A DNA stretch of 64,000 nucleotides, from contig NZ_FNDD01000008.1 in NCBI RefSeq assembly GCF_900100015.1, forward strand, positions 107,765 through 171,764, read 5' to 3'. Origin of the DNA: Vibrio xiamenensis (lineage in GTDB: Bacteria; Pseudomonadota; Gammaproteobacteria; Enterobacterales; Vibrionaceae). Position numbers and translations under genes: made by a program. The notes beneath the pieces were generated by a model. The model did not search any database and was not told the DNA's origin. It saw nothing but the letters and a program-made list of their open reading frames with translations. Positions 9,126 through 17,911 of this stretch are shown piece by piece (positions within the stretch are counted from its first letter, which is position 1; each line of letters begins with the position of its first letter).

Positions 9126-9722
9126 ATGGCGGAAGTAAGAGCCAGAGTAGATTTTAAAGTCGGTGCCAAAAGTGACATCGAAGCCGAAATCCTTTCATTT
9201 ACCGGGCTAAAAACCGAAAAAGAACATGTCGCTGTCATCTTCAAACACGCAGATTCAACCATGGATGTGCCTCTAGTGCGAATGCACTCCGAATGTTTGA
9301 CGGGCGATGTATTCCATTCTTCTCGCTGCGATTGCGGTGAACAACTTGAAGAAACCATCAACCGCATGGGCGATCTCGGCGGGATTATTTTGTATTTGCG
9401 CCAAGAAGGGCGTGGCATCGGGTTGTACAATAAAATCGATGCGTACAAGTTACAAAGCCAAGGCATGGATACCTATCAAGCCAATAATCATCTTGGTTTT
9501 GGTGATGATTTACGCGAGTTTACCGAAGCGGCGCAAATGCTGCAGGCACTTGGGGTAAACAAAATTCGTCTGGTGACGAACAATCCTAAGAAAGTTCGCG
9601 ACCTTAAAGACAATGGTATTGAAATTGTTGAAGTGGTGAACACTGCAGCTCACCTTAAAGAGGGTAACGAGAGTTACTTAAAAGCGAAAATTTCTCACGG
9701 AAAGCACACTCTCAAGCTGTAA
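9126..9722 (+). CDS. ribA: GTP cyclohydrolase II
   Basis: 198 residues. GTP cyclohydrolase II opens GTP to the pyrimidine precursor of riboflavin. The three zinc-ligand cysteines are present (C57, C68, C70 in HSECLTGD...RCDCGEQL), as are the catalytic [10 protein letters not shown] segment and the C-terminal RLVTNNPKK. The ATG at 9126 matches the family N-terminus ([10 protein letters not shown]); an in-frame TTG at 9105 would add seven residues and has no better ribosome site. No RibB domain is fused. Stands alone between terminators, with a Zur-like palindrome upstream. Confidence 0.95.
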   Translation: MAEVRARVDFKVGAKSDIEAEILSFTGLKTEKEHVAVIFKHADSTMDVPLVRMHSECLTGDVFHSSRCDCGEQLEETINRMGDLGGIILYLRQEGRGIGLYNKIDAYKLQSQGMDTYQANNHLGFGDDLREFTEAAQMLQALGVNKIRLVTNNPKKVRDLKDNGIEIVEVVNTAAHLKEGNESYLKAKISHGKHTLKL

Positions 9723-9744
9723 TTTTTTCGCTCTTTATTGATAG

Positions 9745-9770
9745 AAGCCTCATTTTATGGGGCTTTTTTT
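9745..9770 (+). terminator. Intrinsic terminator after ribA
   Basis: AAGCCTC / GGGGCTT stem (one wobble) with a 7-base loop and T7 tract. Confidence 0.85.
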
Positions 9771-9825
9771 ATGTCTGTGTTGCAAAAAATGTCTAAATTC
9801 GTATGATTTGCGCTTAAACTGTAAA

Positions 9826-9840
9826 TGATAATAATTTTCA
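9826..9840. promoter_or_regulatory. Fur box upstream of the imelysin operon
   Basis: TGATAATAATTTTCA matches the 7-1-7 Fur core TGATAATnATTATCA at 13 of 14 specified bases. It lies 41 bases before the irpA start. Operon content (imelysins and heme oxidoreductase) fits iron repression. Confidence 0.75.
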
Positions 9841-9880
9841 GTATCATACTAATAACATCAATCAACAAGGAAGACCTTCA

Positions 9881-11143
9881 ATGAAGATGAAAACTCTTCT
9901 GTCTCGCTGTGTCGCGACTTCACTATTACTGGGCAGCAGTTCAGTGCTGGCGGCTGATGTCACGCCAAAGCAAGTGGTCGAACATTACGCGGACATTGCT
10001 CACTCGGTTTATGCAGACGCACTAACGACTGCTCAAGTTCTCGATCAAAAAATTCAATCTTTTATTGCCTCTCCATCACAAGCTAAGCTCATCGAAGTGA
10101 AGCAAGCTTGGCTCGATGCTCGCGTTCCGTACCAACAGTCTGAAGTATTCCGTTTTGGTAACGCCGTTGTCGATGATTGGGAAGGGCAGTTAAACGCATG
10201 GCCACTGGATGAAGGATTGATCGATTACGTCGCTGATGATTACCAATACGAATTGGGTAATGAGGGTGCGAACGCAAACATCGTGGCTAAGACCGAACTG
10301 ACGATTGGCGCATCAAAAGTGGATGTGGCGAAGATTACGCCGCAACTGATTGCTGACCTTAACGAGCTTGGTGGTTCAGAAGCCAACGTTGCATCAGGTT
10401 ATCACGCCATTGAGTTCCTGTTGTGGGGCCAAGATTTGCACGGCGTTGAGCCGGGCGCTGGTGAACGTCCGTATACCGATTATGTTCAAGGTAATGGTTG
10501 TACTAACGGTCATTGCGATCGCCGCGCTGCATACCTACAAGCCACTGCGGACCTGCTGGTACAAGACCTAGAGTGGATGGAGAAACAGTGGTCGAGCAAA
10601 GTTTCGGGCAACTATCGCCAAACCCTACTTAATGAGTCAGCGCAAAATGGTTTACGTAAAATGCTGTTTGGTATGGGTTCTTTGTCTTTGGGTGAACTTG
10701 CTGGTGAGCGTATGAAAGTCGCGTTGGAGGCAAACTCGACCGAAGATGAGCACGATTGTTTCTCTGATAACACTCACAACTCACACTACTACAACGAGCA
10801 AGGCATCTATAACGTCTTTACTGGCTTGTACAAACGTACCGATGGCACTTTGCTATCTGGCCCTAGCCTGTACGATTTGGTGGCTCAGAAAGATGCAGCT
10901 CAAGCGAAGAAAATTCAAAGCCAGTTTGATGTCACTCGTGGCCAAGTTCACAAATTGGTGGAGTCAGCAGAAGACAACAATGTGCATTTTGACCAGTTGA
11001 TTGCGGCGGGCAATGCGCAAGGCAATGCGTTGGTGAACGACACCATCATGTCATTAGTGGCGCAAACCGGTTCGATTGAGCAGGCAGCGAAACTCATCGG
11101 TATCGACAGCTTAAACCCAGATACTGCAGACCACGAGTTTTAA
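9881..11143 (+). CDS. Imelysin family periplasmic protein (IrpA-like, M75)
   Basis: 420 residues with a cleavable signal peptide (MKMKTLLSRCVATSLLLGSSSVLA-A). The imelysin fold occupies the rest, with the hallmark GYHAIEFLLWGQD (HxxE motif) near residue 177 and the RPYTDY stretch. Imelysin proteins (IrpA/EfeO-like) are iron-regulated periplasmic or surface proteins thought to bind iron or act in iron uptake; a peptidase role is doubted. First gene of a Fur-box operon; a terminator-like hairpin at 11164 may make this gene the most expressed. Confidence 0.88.
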   Translation: MKMKTLLSRCVATSLLLGSSSVLAADVTPKQVVEHYADIAHSVYADALTTAQVLDQKIQSFIASPSQAKLIEVKQAWLDARVPYQQSEVFRFGNAVVDDWEGQLNAWPLDEGLIDYVADDYQYELGNEGANANIVAKTELTIGASKVDVAKITPQLIADLNELGGSEANVASGYHAIEFLLWGQDLHGVEPGAGERPYTDYVQGNGCTNGHCDRRAAYLQATADLLVQDLEWMEKQWSSKVSGNYRQTLLNESAQNGLRKMLFGMGSLSLGELAGERMKVALEANSTEDEHDCFSDNTHNSHYYNEQGIYNVFTGLYKRTDGTLLSGPSLYDLVAQKDAAQAKKIQSQFDVTRGQVHKLVESAEDNNVHFDQLIAAGNAQGNALVNDTIMSLVAQTGSIEQAAKLIGIDSLNPDTADHEF

Positions 11144-11163
11144 TCGTTGGTCGGTCACGAATC

Positions 11164-11188
11164 AAAGGGCTCAATGAGCCCTTTTTGT
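11164..11188 (+). terminator. Intrinsic terminator/attenuator inside the imelysin operon
   Basis: Perfect 9-bp stem AAAGGGCTC / GAGCCCTTT, loop AAT, then TT. It lies between the imelysin gene and the di-heme oxidoreductase gene, so downstream genes may be read at a lower level or from a second promoter. Confidence 0.78.
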
Positions 11189-11284
11189 GCTTCTATCGAT
11201 CGTGATTTGGTCTATTCTGGTTTCAACCTTAAGGAATCGATCAACATGATGTTGTGCTTTTAACTTTTTCAGTGTGAGACTTTC

Positions 11285-12670
11285 ATGCGTGCGTTTTTAA
11301 CACCTGTTGTATTGAGTGTATGTGCGATGGCCAATGCCAGCGCGTATCAACTCAAATCTGGTGGTGATACCACAGTTAATAAAAGTGGCGCTAATGCCTA
11401 TTCGCTTCCTGCACAAAACTTGCCGTTAACCAAACGCTTGGATTTTAGTGTGGGCAATAGCTTTTTTCGCAATCCTTGGGTGCAAGCGCCATCCACAACC
11501 GATGCCCGCGATGGGCTAGGCCCCTTATTTAACACCAATGGTTGTCAGAACTGCCATATCAAAGATGGCCGTGGTCATCCTCCTGAGCCGGGCGACAGTA
11601 ACGCGGTATCGATGCTGATCCGTCTGAGTATTCCGGCGGTTACGTCTGAGCAAAAAGCGTTATTGAAGACGTTTGGTGTGGTGCCGGAGCCAACCTATGG
11701 TGATCAATTGCAAGATTTTGCTTTGCCCAACCAAACGCCGGAAGGGCAGGTAAAATGGCAATATCAGCAACACACGCGCACGTTCGCCGATGGTACGGTT
11801 GTAACGCTGCGTAAACCACAGTTTTCGATTACCCAGCTTGGCTATGGTCCGATGCATCCCGATACCATGATGTCGGCGCGTATCGCACCGCCGATGATCG
11901 GCCTTGGACTGTTGGAAAGCATTAGCGACCAAACGTTACTCGAGTGGCAAGACCCAAATGATAGTGATGGCGACGGTGTTTCCGGGCGAGTTAACCGAGT
12001 TTGGAGTATCGATAAGCAAGCGACCGTCATCGGCCGATTTGGCTGGAAAGCTGGCCAGCCGAGTTTGATGCAGCAAAATGCGGCGGCTTTTCATGGCGAC
12101 GTCGGTTTGACCAGTCGTTTGTTCCAGAGCGAAAATTGCACAGATAAACAGCCAGTTTGCAATCAGTTGCCTAATGGTGGTGACAAGGAAGTTAGTGATA
12201 AGATACTGAACTTTGTCGAGTTTTATAGTCAACACCTTGGCGTGCCTAAGCGTCGTAATATCGACGACCCTAAGGTTGTGCATGGTCAGCAATTATTTGC
12301 CAGTGCCGGATGCGCGGCGTGTCATAAGCCAAGTGTTACGACCGGATTACGCGATGGGCTGCCGAGTTTGTCGAACCAAACCATCAGTCCCTATACGGAT
12401 CTGTTGCTGCATGACATGGGGGAAGGGTTGGCGGATAACCGCCCCGAATTTGCAGCGAGTGGCCGTGAGTGGCGCACGCCGCCTTTGTGGGGGATTGGTT
12501 ACACTCAAGAGGTCAATGGCCATACTCAGTTTTTGCACGATGGCCGCGCGCGTAACTTATTGGAAGCCATTTTATGGCATGGCGGGGAAGCACAAAGTGC
12601 GACACAAAAAGTGCTAAATTTTAATCGTCAGGAAAGAGCCGCGCTTATCGCGTTTTTGGAATCATTATAA
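11285..12670 (+). CDS. Di-heme oxidoreductase (DHOR family, c-type)
   Basis: 461 residues with a short signal peptide (to about ASA-Y). Two CxxCH heme c sites are present: GCQNCH near residue 84 and GCAACH near residue 344. The overall pattern matches the DUF1111/di-heme oxidoreductase family that sits beside imelysin genes in many proteobacteria. It is exported and probably takes part in periplasmic redox steps of iron or heme handling; the electron partner is unknown. Ten bases separate it from the next gene, which has AAGGAACC as ribosome site. Confidence 0.87.
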   Translation: MRAFLTPVVLSVCAMANASAYQLKSGGDTTVNKSGANAYSLPAQNLPLTKRLDFSVGNSFFRNPWVQAPSTTDARDGLGPLFNTNGCQNCHIKDGRGHPPEPGDSNAVSMLIRLSIPAVTSEQKALLKTFGVVPEPTYGDQLQDFALPNQTPEGQVKWQYQQHTRTFADGTVVTLRKPQFSITQLGYGPMHPDTMMSARIAPPMIGLGLLESISDQTLLEWQDPNDSDGDGVSGRVNRVWSIDKQATVIGRFGWKAGQPSLMQQNAAAFHGDVGLTSRLFQSENCTDKQPVCNQLPNGGDKEVSDKILNFVEFYSQHLGVPKRRNIDDPKVVHGQQLFASAGCAACHKPSVTTGLRDGLPSLSNQTISPYTDLLLHDMGEGLADNRPEFAASGREWRTPPLWGIGYTQEVNGHTQFLHDGRARNLLEAILWHGGEAQSATQKVLNFNRQERAALIAFLESL

Positions 12671-12679
12671 GGAACCACC

Positions 12680-13729
12680 ATGTCAGGAACCATCACGTCA
12701 GGAATTAAGTTATCGCTGTCTTTGTTGGCGCTCGGCGTTTTGTCTGGTTGTCAATCGACTCAGAATGCGAATACGGCCAAGGCTGAGCAAACTTCTCATC
12801 TAAGCCAAAGCGTTTACCAAGTTGAGTTTGATGCCGCGCAGCATTTTGCTGCTCAAACGACACAACTTAGCCAAGCGTTTACTGACTATTGCGCCAACCC
12901 TGGTGATGCTGCTGAGCTTAAAAGTGCTTGGCAACAAACGATGCAGAGTTGGATGGCACTGCAAGGACAAGAGCGCGGGCCACTTGATGCTTTGGAGCAA
13001 AACTGGAATGTGCAGTTTTGGCCAGATAAGAAAAACACCACAGGTCGAAAAATGGCCCAGCTGCTGGCGAAAGGTGAAGTGGTCACGGCTGAGCAATTGA
13101 GCACCCAAAGTGTGACGGTGCAAGGTCTTGGCGCTTTAGAGTGGCTACTTTATGACACCGCCTCGAATATGGATTCAAATTCGAACTCGTGTCAGCTTGG
13201 CGTGGCGATCGCCAGTAATCTGCATAATAAAGCGCAGATTATTGCCAATGCGTGGTTGAGTAATCCGTGGGCTGAGCTTGATAAAACGGCTTGGTATAGC
13301 GAATACATTGCGCTGCTGTCTAATCAGCTCGAATTTAGCATGAGCAAACTGAGCCGTCCGATGGGTAACATAGGGCATCCAAGGCCTTACTTTTCTGAAT
13401 CGTGGCGCTCAAAAACGTCAATGCAGAATCTCAAAGCCAATTTGATTGCTATGAAAGCGGTCTACCTTGCAAATGGTAAAGGCTTAGATCACCTGCTGCG
13501 CGAGCGCGGTCATGCTGATCTGGCCGACCGTGTACTGGGTGATTTCGACGATGCCATCGCCACTTGGCCAATGGAGGATAGCTTGTTCGACATGCTCTCA
13601 ACCCGCAAAGGCTACCAAAGCGTGCTTTCTCAATACAACAAACTGGAAGAGCTTAAATATCTGATCCACGAAGAGGTGGCGGTCGAGCTTAAAGTGGTTA
13701 TAGGATTCAATTCAACTGATGGTGACTGA
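12680..13729 (+). CDS. Imelysin-like lipoprotein
   Basis: 349 residues. Lipoprotein signal with lipobox LSGC (Cys24). The body resembles imelysin, but the usual HxxE motif reads GLGALEWLLYD, so the His of the GxHxxE signature is replaced by Gly while the Glu is kept. This is the second imelysin-type protein of the operon and is likely anchored to the envelope. Its 3' end overlaps the next gene by 11 bases. Confidence 0.83.
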   Translation: MSGTITSGIKLSLSLLALGVLSGCQSTQNANTAKAEQTSHLSQSVYQVEFDAAQHFAAQTTQLSQAFTDYCANPGDAAELKSAWQQTMQSWMALQGQERGPLDALEQNWNVQFWPDKKNTTGRKMAQLLAKGEVVTAEQLSTQSVTVQGLGALEWLLYDTASNMDSNSNSCQLGVAIASNLHNKAQIIANAWLSNPWAELDKTAWYSEYIALLSNQLEFSMSKLSRPMGNIGHPRPYFSESWRSKTSMQNLKANLIAMKAVYLANGKGLDHLLRERGHADLADRVLGDFDDAIATWPMEDSLFDMLSTRKGYQSVLSQYNKLEELKYLIHEEVAVELKVVIGFNSTDGD

Positions 13730-14798
13730 TAATACAAGACGCACGCTTTTAAAAGCGGCGTTATTTGGCGCGGCAACACCTTGGTTGCCTTTCGGCTGCG
13801 CTACCACGCGTTCGCCAGACGAGCCTGCTTTGGTCGGTTGCGCCATTTCTGGCCGCGATGATTACCGAGTGGTGGTGGCGAATCAATGGGGAAGCCTGCT
13901 TAGACAACTGCCATTACCTGCTCGTGGTCATGGGGTGGCAGTAGAATCTAAGCTCGGCCATGCCGTGGCATTTGCGCGTCGTCCCGGCGAATTTTTGATG
14001 GTGTTTGATTTTCACAGCGGCGAAATGCTGAAGTTAATTACCGCTGCGCCAAATCGTCACTTTTATGGCCACGGCATTTATTCACAGGATGGTGCTTGGT
14101 TATATGCAACGGAAGGTGAGCGGGCCACCAGTCGCGGCATTATCGGGGTATATGATGTTGCAAACGGCTATCAGAAAGCTGCGGAATTGAGTGGATTTGG
14201 GATTGGCCCCCATGAAATCATACGCATGACAGATGGCACCTTAGTGGTCGGTGTTGGTGGAGTTCATACCGATGGACGTACGCCATTAAATTTGCCAACC
14301 ATGGAGCCAAGTCTAACTTATCTTAGCCCACAAGGTGAGTTACTTGACCAAGTTCGCTTGGCAGATCATCATCTTAGCATTCGTCATCTCGCACATGACG
14401 GTGATCAAACGGTTTTGTGCGGACAGCAATATCGCGGTGAACCCGATGCCTATCCAGCTTTGCTTGCCATGCATCAGCGCGGTCAAGAGATGGTCTCGCT
14501 TAAAGCGCAGCCAGAGCAGTGGGCGCGGTTCAATCACTATATCGCCAGTATTGCGGCAACCGACGAATGGATTTTAGCGACGTCTCCTCGTGGTAATTGC
14601 TATGGGATTTGGTCGAAGCAAAGTGGTGAATTAGTCGAATTGTTACCTTTGCCAGATGCTTCGGGAGTGGTGGTCAAAGATAAGCAATTTAGGGTGAGTT
14701 CGGGGGCGGGGAGTGTGATTTTGCAAGCTCATCCTTTCGAAAAACGCGCGGTTAATTCAAATGTTCAGTGGGATAATCATTGGTCTGCAATTAGTTGA
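13719..14798 (+). CDS. DUF1513 family secreted protein (beta-propeller-like)
   Basis: 359 residues. The N-terminus has a twin-arginine-like RRTLLKAALFGAA followed by FGCATT, which could be a Tat signal, a lipobox, or both. The body has repeated strand-turn units (e.g. GHGIYSQDGAWLYATEGE, GIGPHEIIRMTDGTLVVGVGG), matching DUF1513, which accompanies imelysin and DHOR genes. Last gene of the Fur-box operon, coupled to the lipoprotein gene by an 11-base overlap. Molecular role unknown. Confidence 0.83.
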   Translation: MVTDNTRRTLLKAALFGAATPWLPFGCATTRSPDEPALVGCAISGRDDYRVVVANQWGSLLRQLPLPARGHGVAVESKLGHAVAFARRPGEFLMVFDFHSGEMLKLITAAPNRHFYGHGIYSQDGAWLYATEGERATSRGIIGVYDVANGYQKAAELSGFGIGPHEIIRMTDGTLVVGVGGVHTDGRTPLNLPTMEPSLTYLSPQGELLDQVRLADHHLSIRHLAHDGDQTVLCGQQYRGEPDAYPALLAMHQRGQEMVSLKAQPEQWARFNHYIASIAATDEWILATSPRGNCYGIWSKQSGELVELLPLPDASGVVVKDKQFRVSSGAGSVILQAHPFEKRAVNSNVQWDNHWSAIS

Positions 14799-14875
14799 AT
14801 GTTCTTAAAAACAAGTCTTACTCAATGTTCAAATGTTTGCCATACTTTATGCAGTTCGGAATATTGGAGTAAGTA

Positions 14876-16432
14876 ATGCGTTGCGTTAGGTGTTTGTTGT
14901 TGTTGGTCTTGTTCTTGCCAGTCAAGACGTGGGCAACGCCGTATTTTGAGCAGTTAGGGTGGATGACGCCTGACTCTAAACTTAATGAGTTAATTCAATA
15001 CCCCTACCTGCTGGAAAATATTTATCAACGTAATGGTGAGCAGCTGATTTGGTTCGATCTGCAGCAGAGCAGTAAGTTGGAATTTCAGCTCGAGATTCTT
15101 GACCGTGCTGGGTTTAGCCCGCTGTTTGCTCGTCAGTTGACTTACTTACGATATTATCGTGAGAACAACCGTTGGTATGAGTACGATCTGCTTGCAACCG
15201 ATACGTTGCTGTCTTACTTAAGTTACGCCGAAAATGCCCCTAAAATGGGGCAGGATTGGTATTTTGATAAGCGTCTAACCGAAAAACTGCCGCTGCCGAC
15301 CGCGAAAACCATCGAGTTTGTGTTCACTGCCATCGATCAGCAGCATCTTTCCGCGTTGATTGAGATGTACACGCCGGATTCCCCAGAATACGATCAACTG
15401 GTCAATACCTACCTGCATTTAACCAAATACCTCAACAGCAACATTCCGCTTTACCATCAAAAAGGCACGCGCCGTGCGGGTGACCGCCTGACGGATCGCG
15501 CAGCGCTTATTCAGCGACTTGAAATGTTGGATATTGATGTGAGCCGCGTAACCCCAGGTTTGAATTGGTACGACAGCTCCTTGACTGGCGCTGTGATGCA
15601 GTTTCAACGTATTCACGGTTTAACGCCGGATGGGGCAATTGGTCCTGCGACGCTGCGCTGGATCAACATGACGCCAGAGCAACGTTTGGATATGTTAGCG
15701 ATTAACGCCGAGCGGGTTCGTATGTGGCCAGCCCAGCGCGACGCACTGATCGTGGTTAACGTGCCAAGTTATGATTTGAAATATTGGTATTTGGGCAAGG
15801 AGCAATTTGAGTCCAAAGTCGTGGTAGGGCGAGCGTCAAGAAAAACGCCTGTGATGTCGATTAAGCTTGATTCACTGATTTTCAATCCTACTTGGAACGT
15901 GCCTTGGACCATTATGGTTGAGGACATTCTTCCTAAGGTAAAACGCGACGTCAAATATCTGGCAAACCACAATCTTGAAATTATTCCGTCGTGGGGTGCA
16001 CAGCAAACCATCGATCCTGAGACCATCGATTGGGCGGCTATGAATCCTAAAGCGTTCCCTTATAAGCTGCGTCAGCGCTCAGGCAACAGCAACTCGTTAG
16101 GGTTGTATAAATTTAACACGCCGAATCGCCGTGCAATTTACCTGCATGATACGCCAGGAAAGTATTTGTTTGATAAGCAAAAACGTGCTTTTAGCTCTGG
16201 TTGTATTCGCGTTGAACATGCCGATCAGTTTGCCTCGGTGCTATTGCAAAATCAGGGACTGACGGATGCTGGCGATCAGGTGCGCTTGAGCGGTTTGTCC
16301 AATCGAGCCGTGGCGCTCAAAGAACATATTCCGGTGCACATTATCTATCAAACCGCGTGGTACGAGTCGGGTGTGGTGCACTATCGTGACGATATTTACC
16401 GCTTCGACGGCACGAAATACGGCAAAAGTTAA
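14876..16432 (+). CDS. ldtD: L,D-transpeptidase (YcbB/LdtD type)
   Basis: 518 residues: signal peptide (1-~20, LLLLVLFLPVKTWA), long helical N-terminal region, peptidoglycan-binding domain around residues 220-262 (AVMQFQRIHGLTPDGAIGPATL), and a YkuD catalytic domain from about 293 to 475 with the active-site motif SSGCIRVEH (Cys443). LdtD enzymes make 3-3 cross-links in peptidoglycan in the periplasm. Gene order ldtD-ycbK-ycbL is the same as in E. coli. The ATG follows GGAGTAAGTA. Confidence 0.9.
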   Translation: MRCVRCLLLLVLFLPVKTWATPYFEQLGWMTPDSKLNELIQYPYLLENIYQRNGEQLIWFDLQQSSKLEFQLEILDRAGFSPLFARQLTYLRYYRENNRWYEYDLLATDTLLSYLSYAENAPKMGQDWYFDKRLTEKLPLPTAKTIEFVFTAIDQQHLSALIEMYTPDSPEYDQLVNTYLHLTKYLNSNIPLYHQKGTRRAGDRLTDRAALIQRLEMLDIDVSRVTPGLNWYDSSLTGAVMQFQRIHGLTPDGAIGPATLRWINMTPEQRLDMLAINAERVRMWPAQRDALIVVNVPSYDLKYWYLGKEQFESKVVVGRASRKTPVMSIKLDSLIFNPTWNVPWTIMVEDILPKVKRDVKYLANHNLEIIPSWGAQQTIDPETIDWAAMNPKAFPYKLRQRSGNSNSLGLYKFNTPNRRAIYLHDTPGKYLFDKQKRAFSSGCIRVEHADQFASVLLQNQGLTDAGDQVRLSGLSNRAVALKEHIPVHIIYQTAWYESGVVHYRDDIYRFDGTKYGKS

Positions 16433-16463
16433 AAATTTACAAATTTTTTAAAATCGCCAAAAC

Positions 16464-16511
16464 GAGACCATTTTCAAGATTATTCAACAAGTAAGCATTT
16501 TAAATGGTCTC
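16464..16511. repeat. Inverted repeat between ldtD and ycbK
   Basis: GAGACCATTT (16464-16473) and AAATGGTCTC (16502-16511) are perfect 10-base inverted copies separated by 28 bases. No T tract follows, so it does not look like a normal terminator. Confidence 0.7.
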
Positions 16512-16615
16512 AAGCTAAACTTTTAGCACGAAATATGCATTTGTACTTCATAACTAAGTTAGGTAGTGTCTTTTTTGACGCTTAGGAACAACGTTTGTTA
16601 TGAAGGTAAGATATT

Positions 16616-17155
16616 GTGCAGTTATCTCGTAGAAAATTTCTTCAATTATCCACTGGTGGTTTAGTTCTTTCTGCTTTTCCATCTATTGCTCTAGCCTCTC
16701 CAGCAACAAAAGCTCGTACTTTGGTATTAAATAACCTTCATACCGGTGAAAGCTTAGAAACTTGCTATTTTGATGGTCGCAGTTATGACCATAGTGAACT
16801 GAATAAACTCAATCACTTATGTCGAGATTTCCGTCGTAACGAAGTGTTTGCGATGGACAAACGCCTGTTTGATCAAATCGCACGTATTCGAGAAGTATTG
16901 GGTACTCAGGCCGAAGTTGAAATCATTTCCGGTTACCGCTCTCCAGCCACCAATGAAATGCTACGTAACCGCTCATCGGGCGTGGCCAAGAAGAGCTATC
17001 ACATGACAGGTCAAGCGATTGACTTTCGTCTTAAAGGTGTCAGCTTAAAGAAGGTGCGTAACGCCGCGCGAAGCATTCGTGCTGGTGGGGTGGGTTATTA
17101 TCCAAGCAGTAATTTCGTTCATATTGATACTGGCCCAGTGCGTTACTGGAGCTAA
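16616..17155 (+). CDS. ycbK: YcbK family (DUF882, M15-like) Tat-exported protein
   Basis: 179 residues. Twin-arginine signal SRRKFLQLSTGG and cleavage near ALAS. The metallopeptidase M15-like fold keeps zinc-ligand motifs: SGYRSP, YHMTGQAIDF (H and D) and FVHIDTG (H). Family members are predicted murein-active peptidases. The start is GTG at 16616, with GAAGGTAAG upstream. It lies between ldtD and ycbL, the E. coli order, suggesting a shared role in peptidoglycan maturation. Confidence 0.88.
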   Translation: MQLSRRKFLQLSTGGLVLSAFPSIALASPATKARTLVLNNLHTGESLETCYFDGRSYDHSELNKLNHLCRDFRRNEVFAMDKRLFDQIARIREVLGTQAEVEIISGYRSPATNEMLRNRSSGVAKKSYHMTGQAIDFRLKGVSLKKVRNAARSIRAGGVGYYPSSNFVHIDTGPVRYWS

Positions 17156-17218
17156 TGTTGTCAAACTTGGGCGACAATGTCATAGTTCAACGATACTGAA
17201 AATTCAGAAGGTTTGAAT

Positions 17219-17875
17219 ATGTCTTTGCAATACCAAATTGTTCCGGTGACCTCTTTTTCACAAAATTGCTCGATCGTCTGGTGTGACGAAACGATGCAAG
17301 GCATTGTTATTGATCCCGGTGGTGATGAGAAACAGTTGGCGCAGCTGATTAAAGAGCTTGGCGTTGATGTCCAACAGCTGGTACTGACTCATGGTCATTT
17401 GGATCATGTCGGCGGTACTGAGCCACTCGCCAAAGCACTCGGCGACGTGCCTATTGTTGGCCCTCATAAAGACGACAATTTTTGGTTGCAAGGCTTAGAA
17501 GGCCAGAGTCAAATGTTTGGTTTTCCATTGACCAGCGCGTTTGAGCCAAATCAATGGCTTAATGATGGCGATGAAGTGGTGTTTGGCCAGCAAAAACTGC
17601 AAGTGTTTCACACCCCAGGCCATACTCCGGGCCATGTGATTTTATTTAGCGATTCAGCGCGCTTGGCGTTTGTTGGCGATGTTCTATTTAACGGCAGTAT
17701 TGGCCGTACTGATTTCCCGAAAGGCGATTTCAACACCTTGATTCAATCGATCAAAACTAAGTTATGGCCGCTGGGTAACGATGTGCGTTTTGTTCCCGGG
17801 CATGGGCCGGAGTCGACATTTGGTCACGAACGCGCCTCGAATCCATTCGTTGCCGATGAAATGCCGCTGTACTAG
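17219..17875 (+). CDS. ycbL: YcbL, metallo-beta-lactamase fold hydrolase (glyoxalase II-like)
   Basis: 218 residues. The binuclear metal motif THGHLDHVGG is at about 59-68, with later ligands in HTPGHTPGH, FVGDVLF and a C-terminal FVPGHGPE, a compact type II glyoxalase layout lacking the extra C-terminal domain of GloB. The ATG at 17219 has AGAAGG seven bases upstream; a TTG at 17213 is in frame but badly placed. Substrate not known from sequence. Confidence 0.88.
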   Translation: MSLQYQIVPVTSFSQNCSIVWCDETMQGIVIDPGGDEKQLAQLIKELGVDVQQLVLTHGHLDHVGGTEPLAKALGDVPIVGPHKDDNFWLQGLEGQSQMFGFPLTSAFEPNQWLNDGDEVVFGQQKLQVFHTPGHTPGHVILFSDSARLAFVGDVLFNGSIGRTDFPKGDFNTLIQSIKTKLWPLGNDVRFVPGHGPESTFGHERASNPFVADEMPLY

Positions 17876-17911
17876 CGACAGCGCGCAATAGCTTATCCGT
17901 TTAGCGATGAT

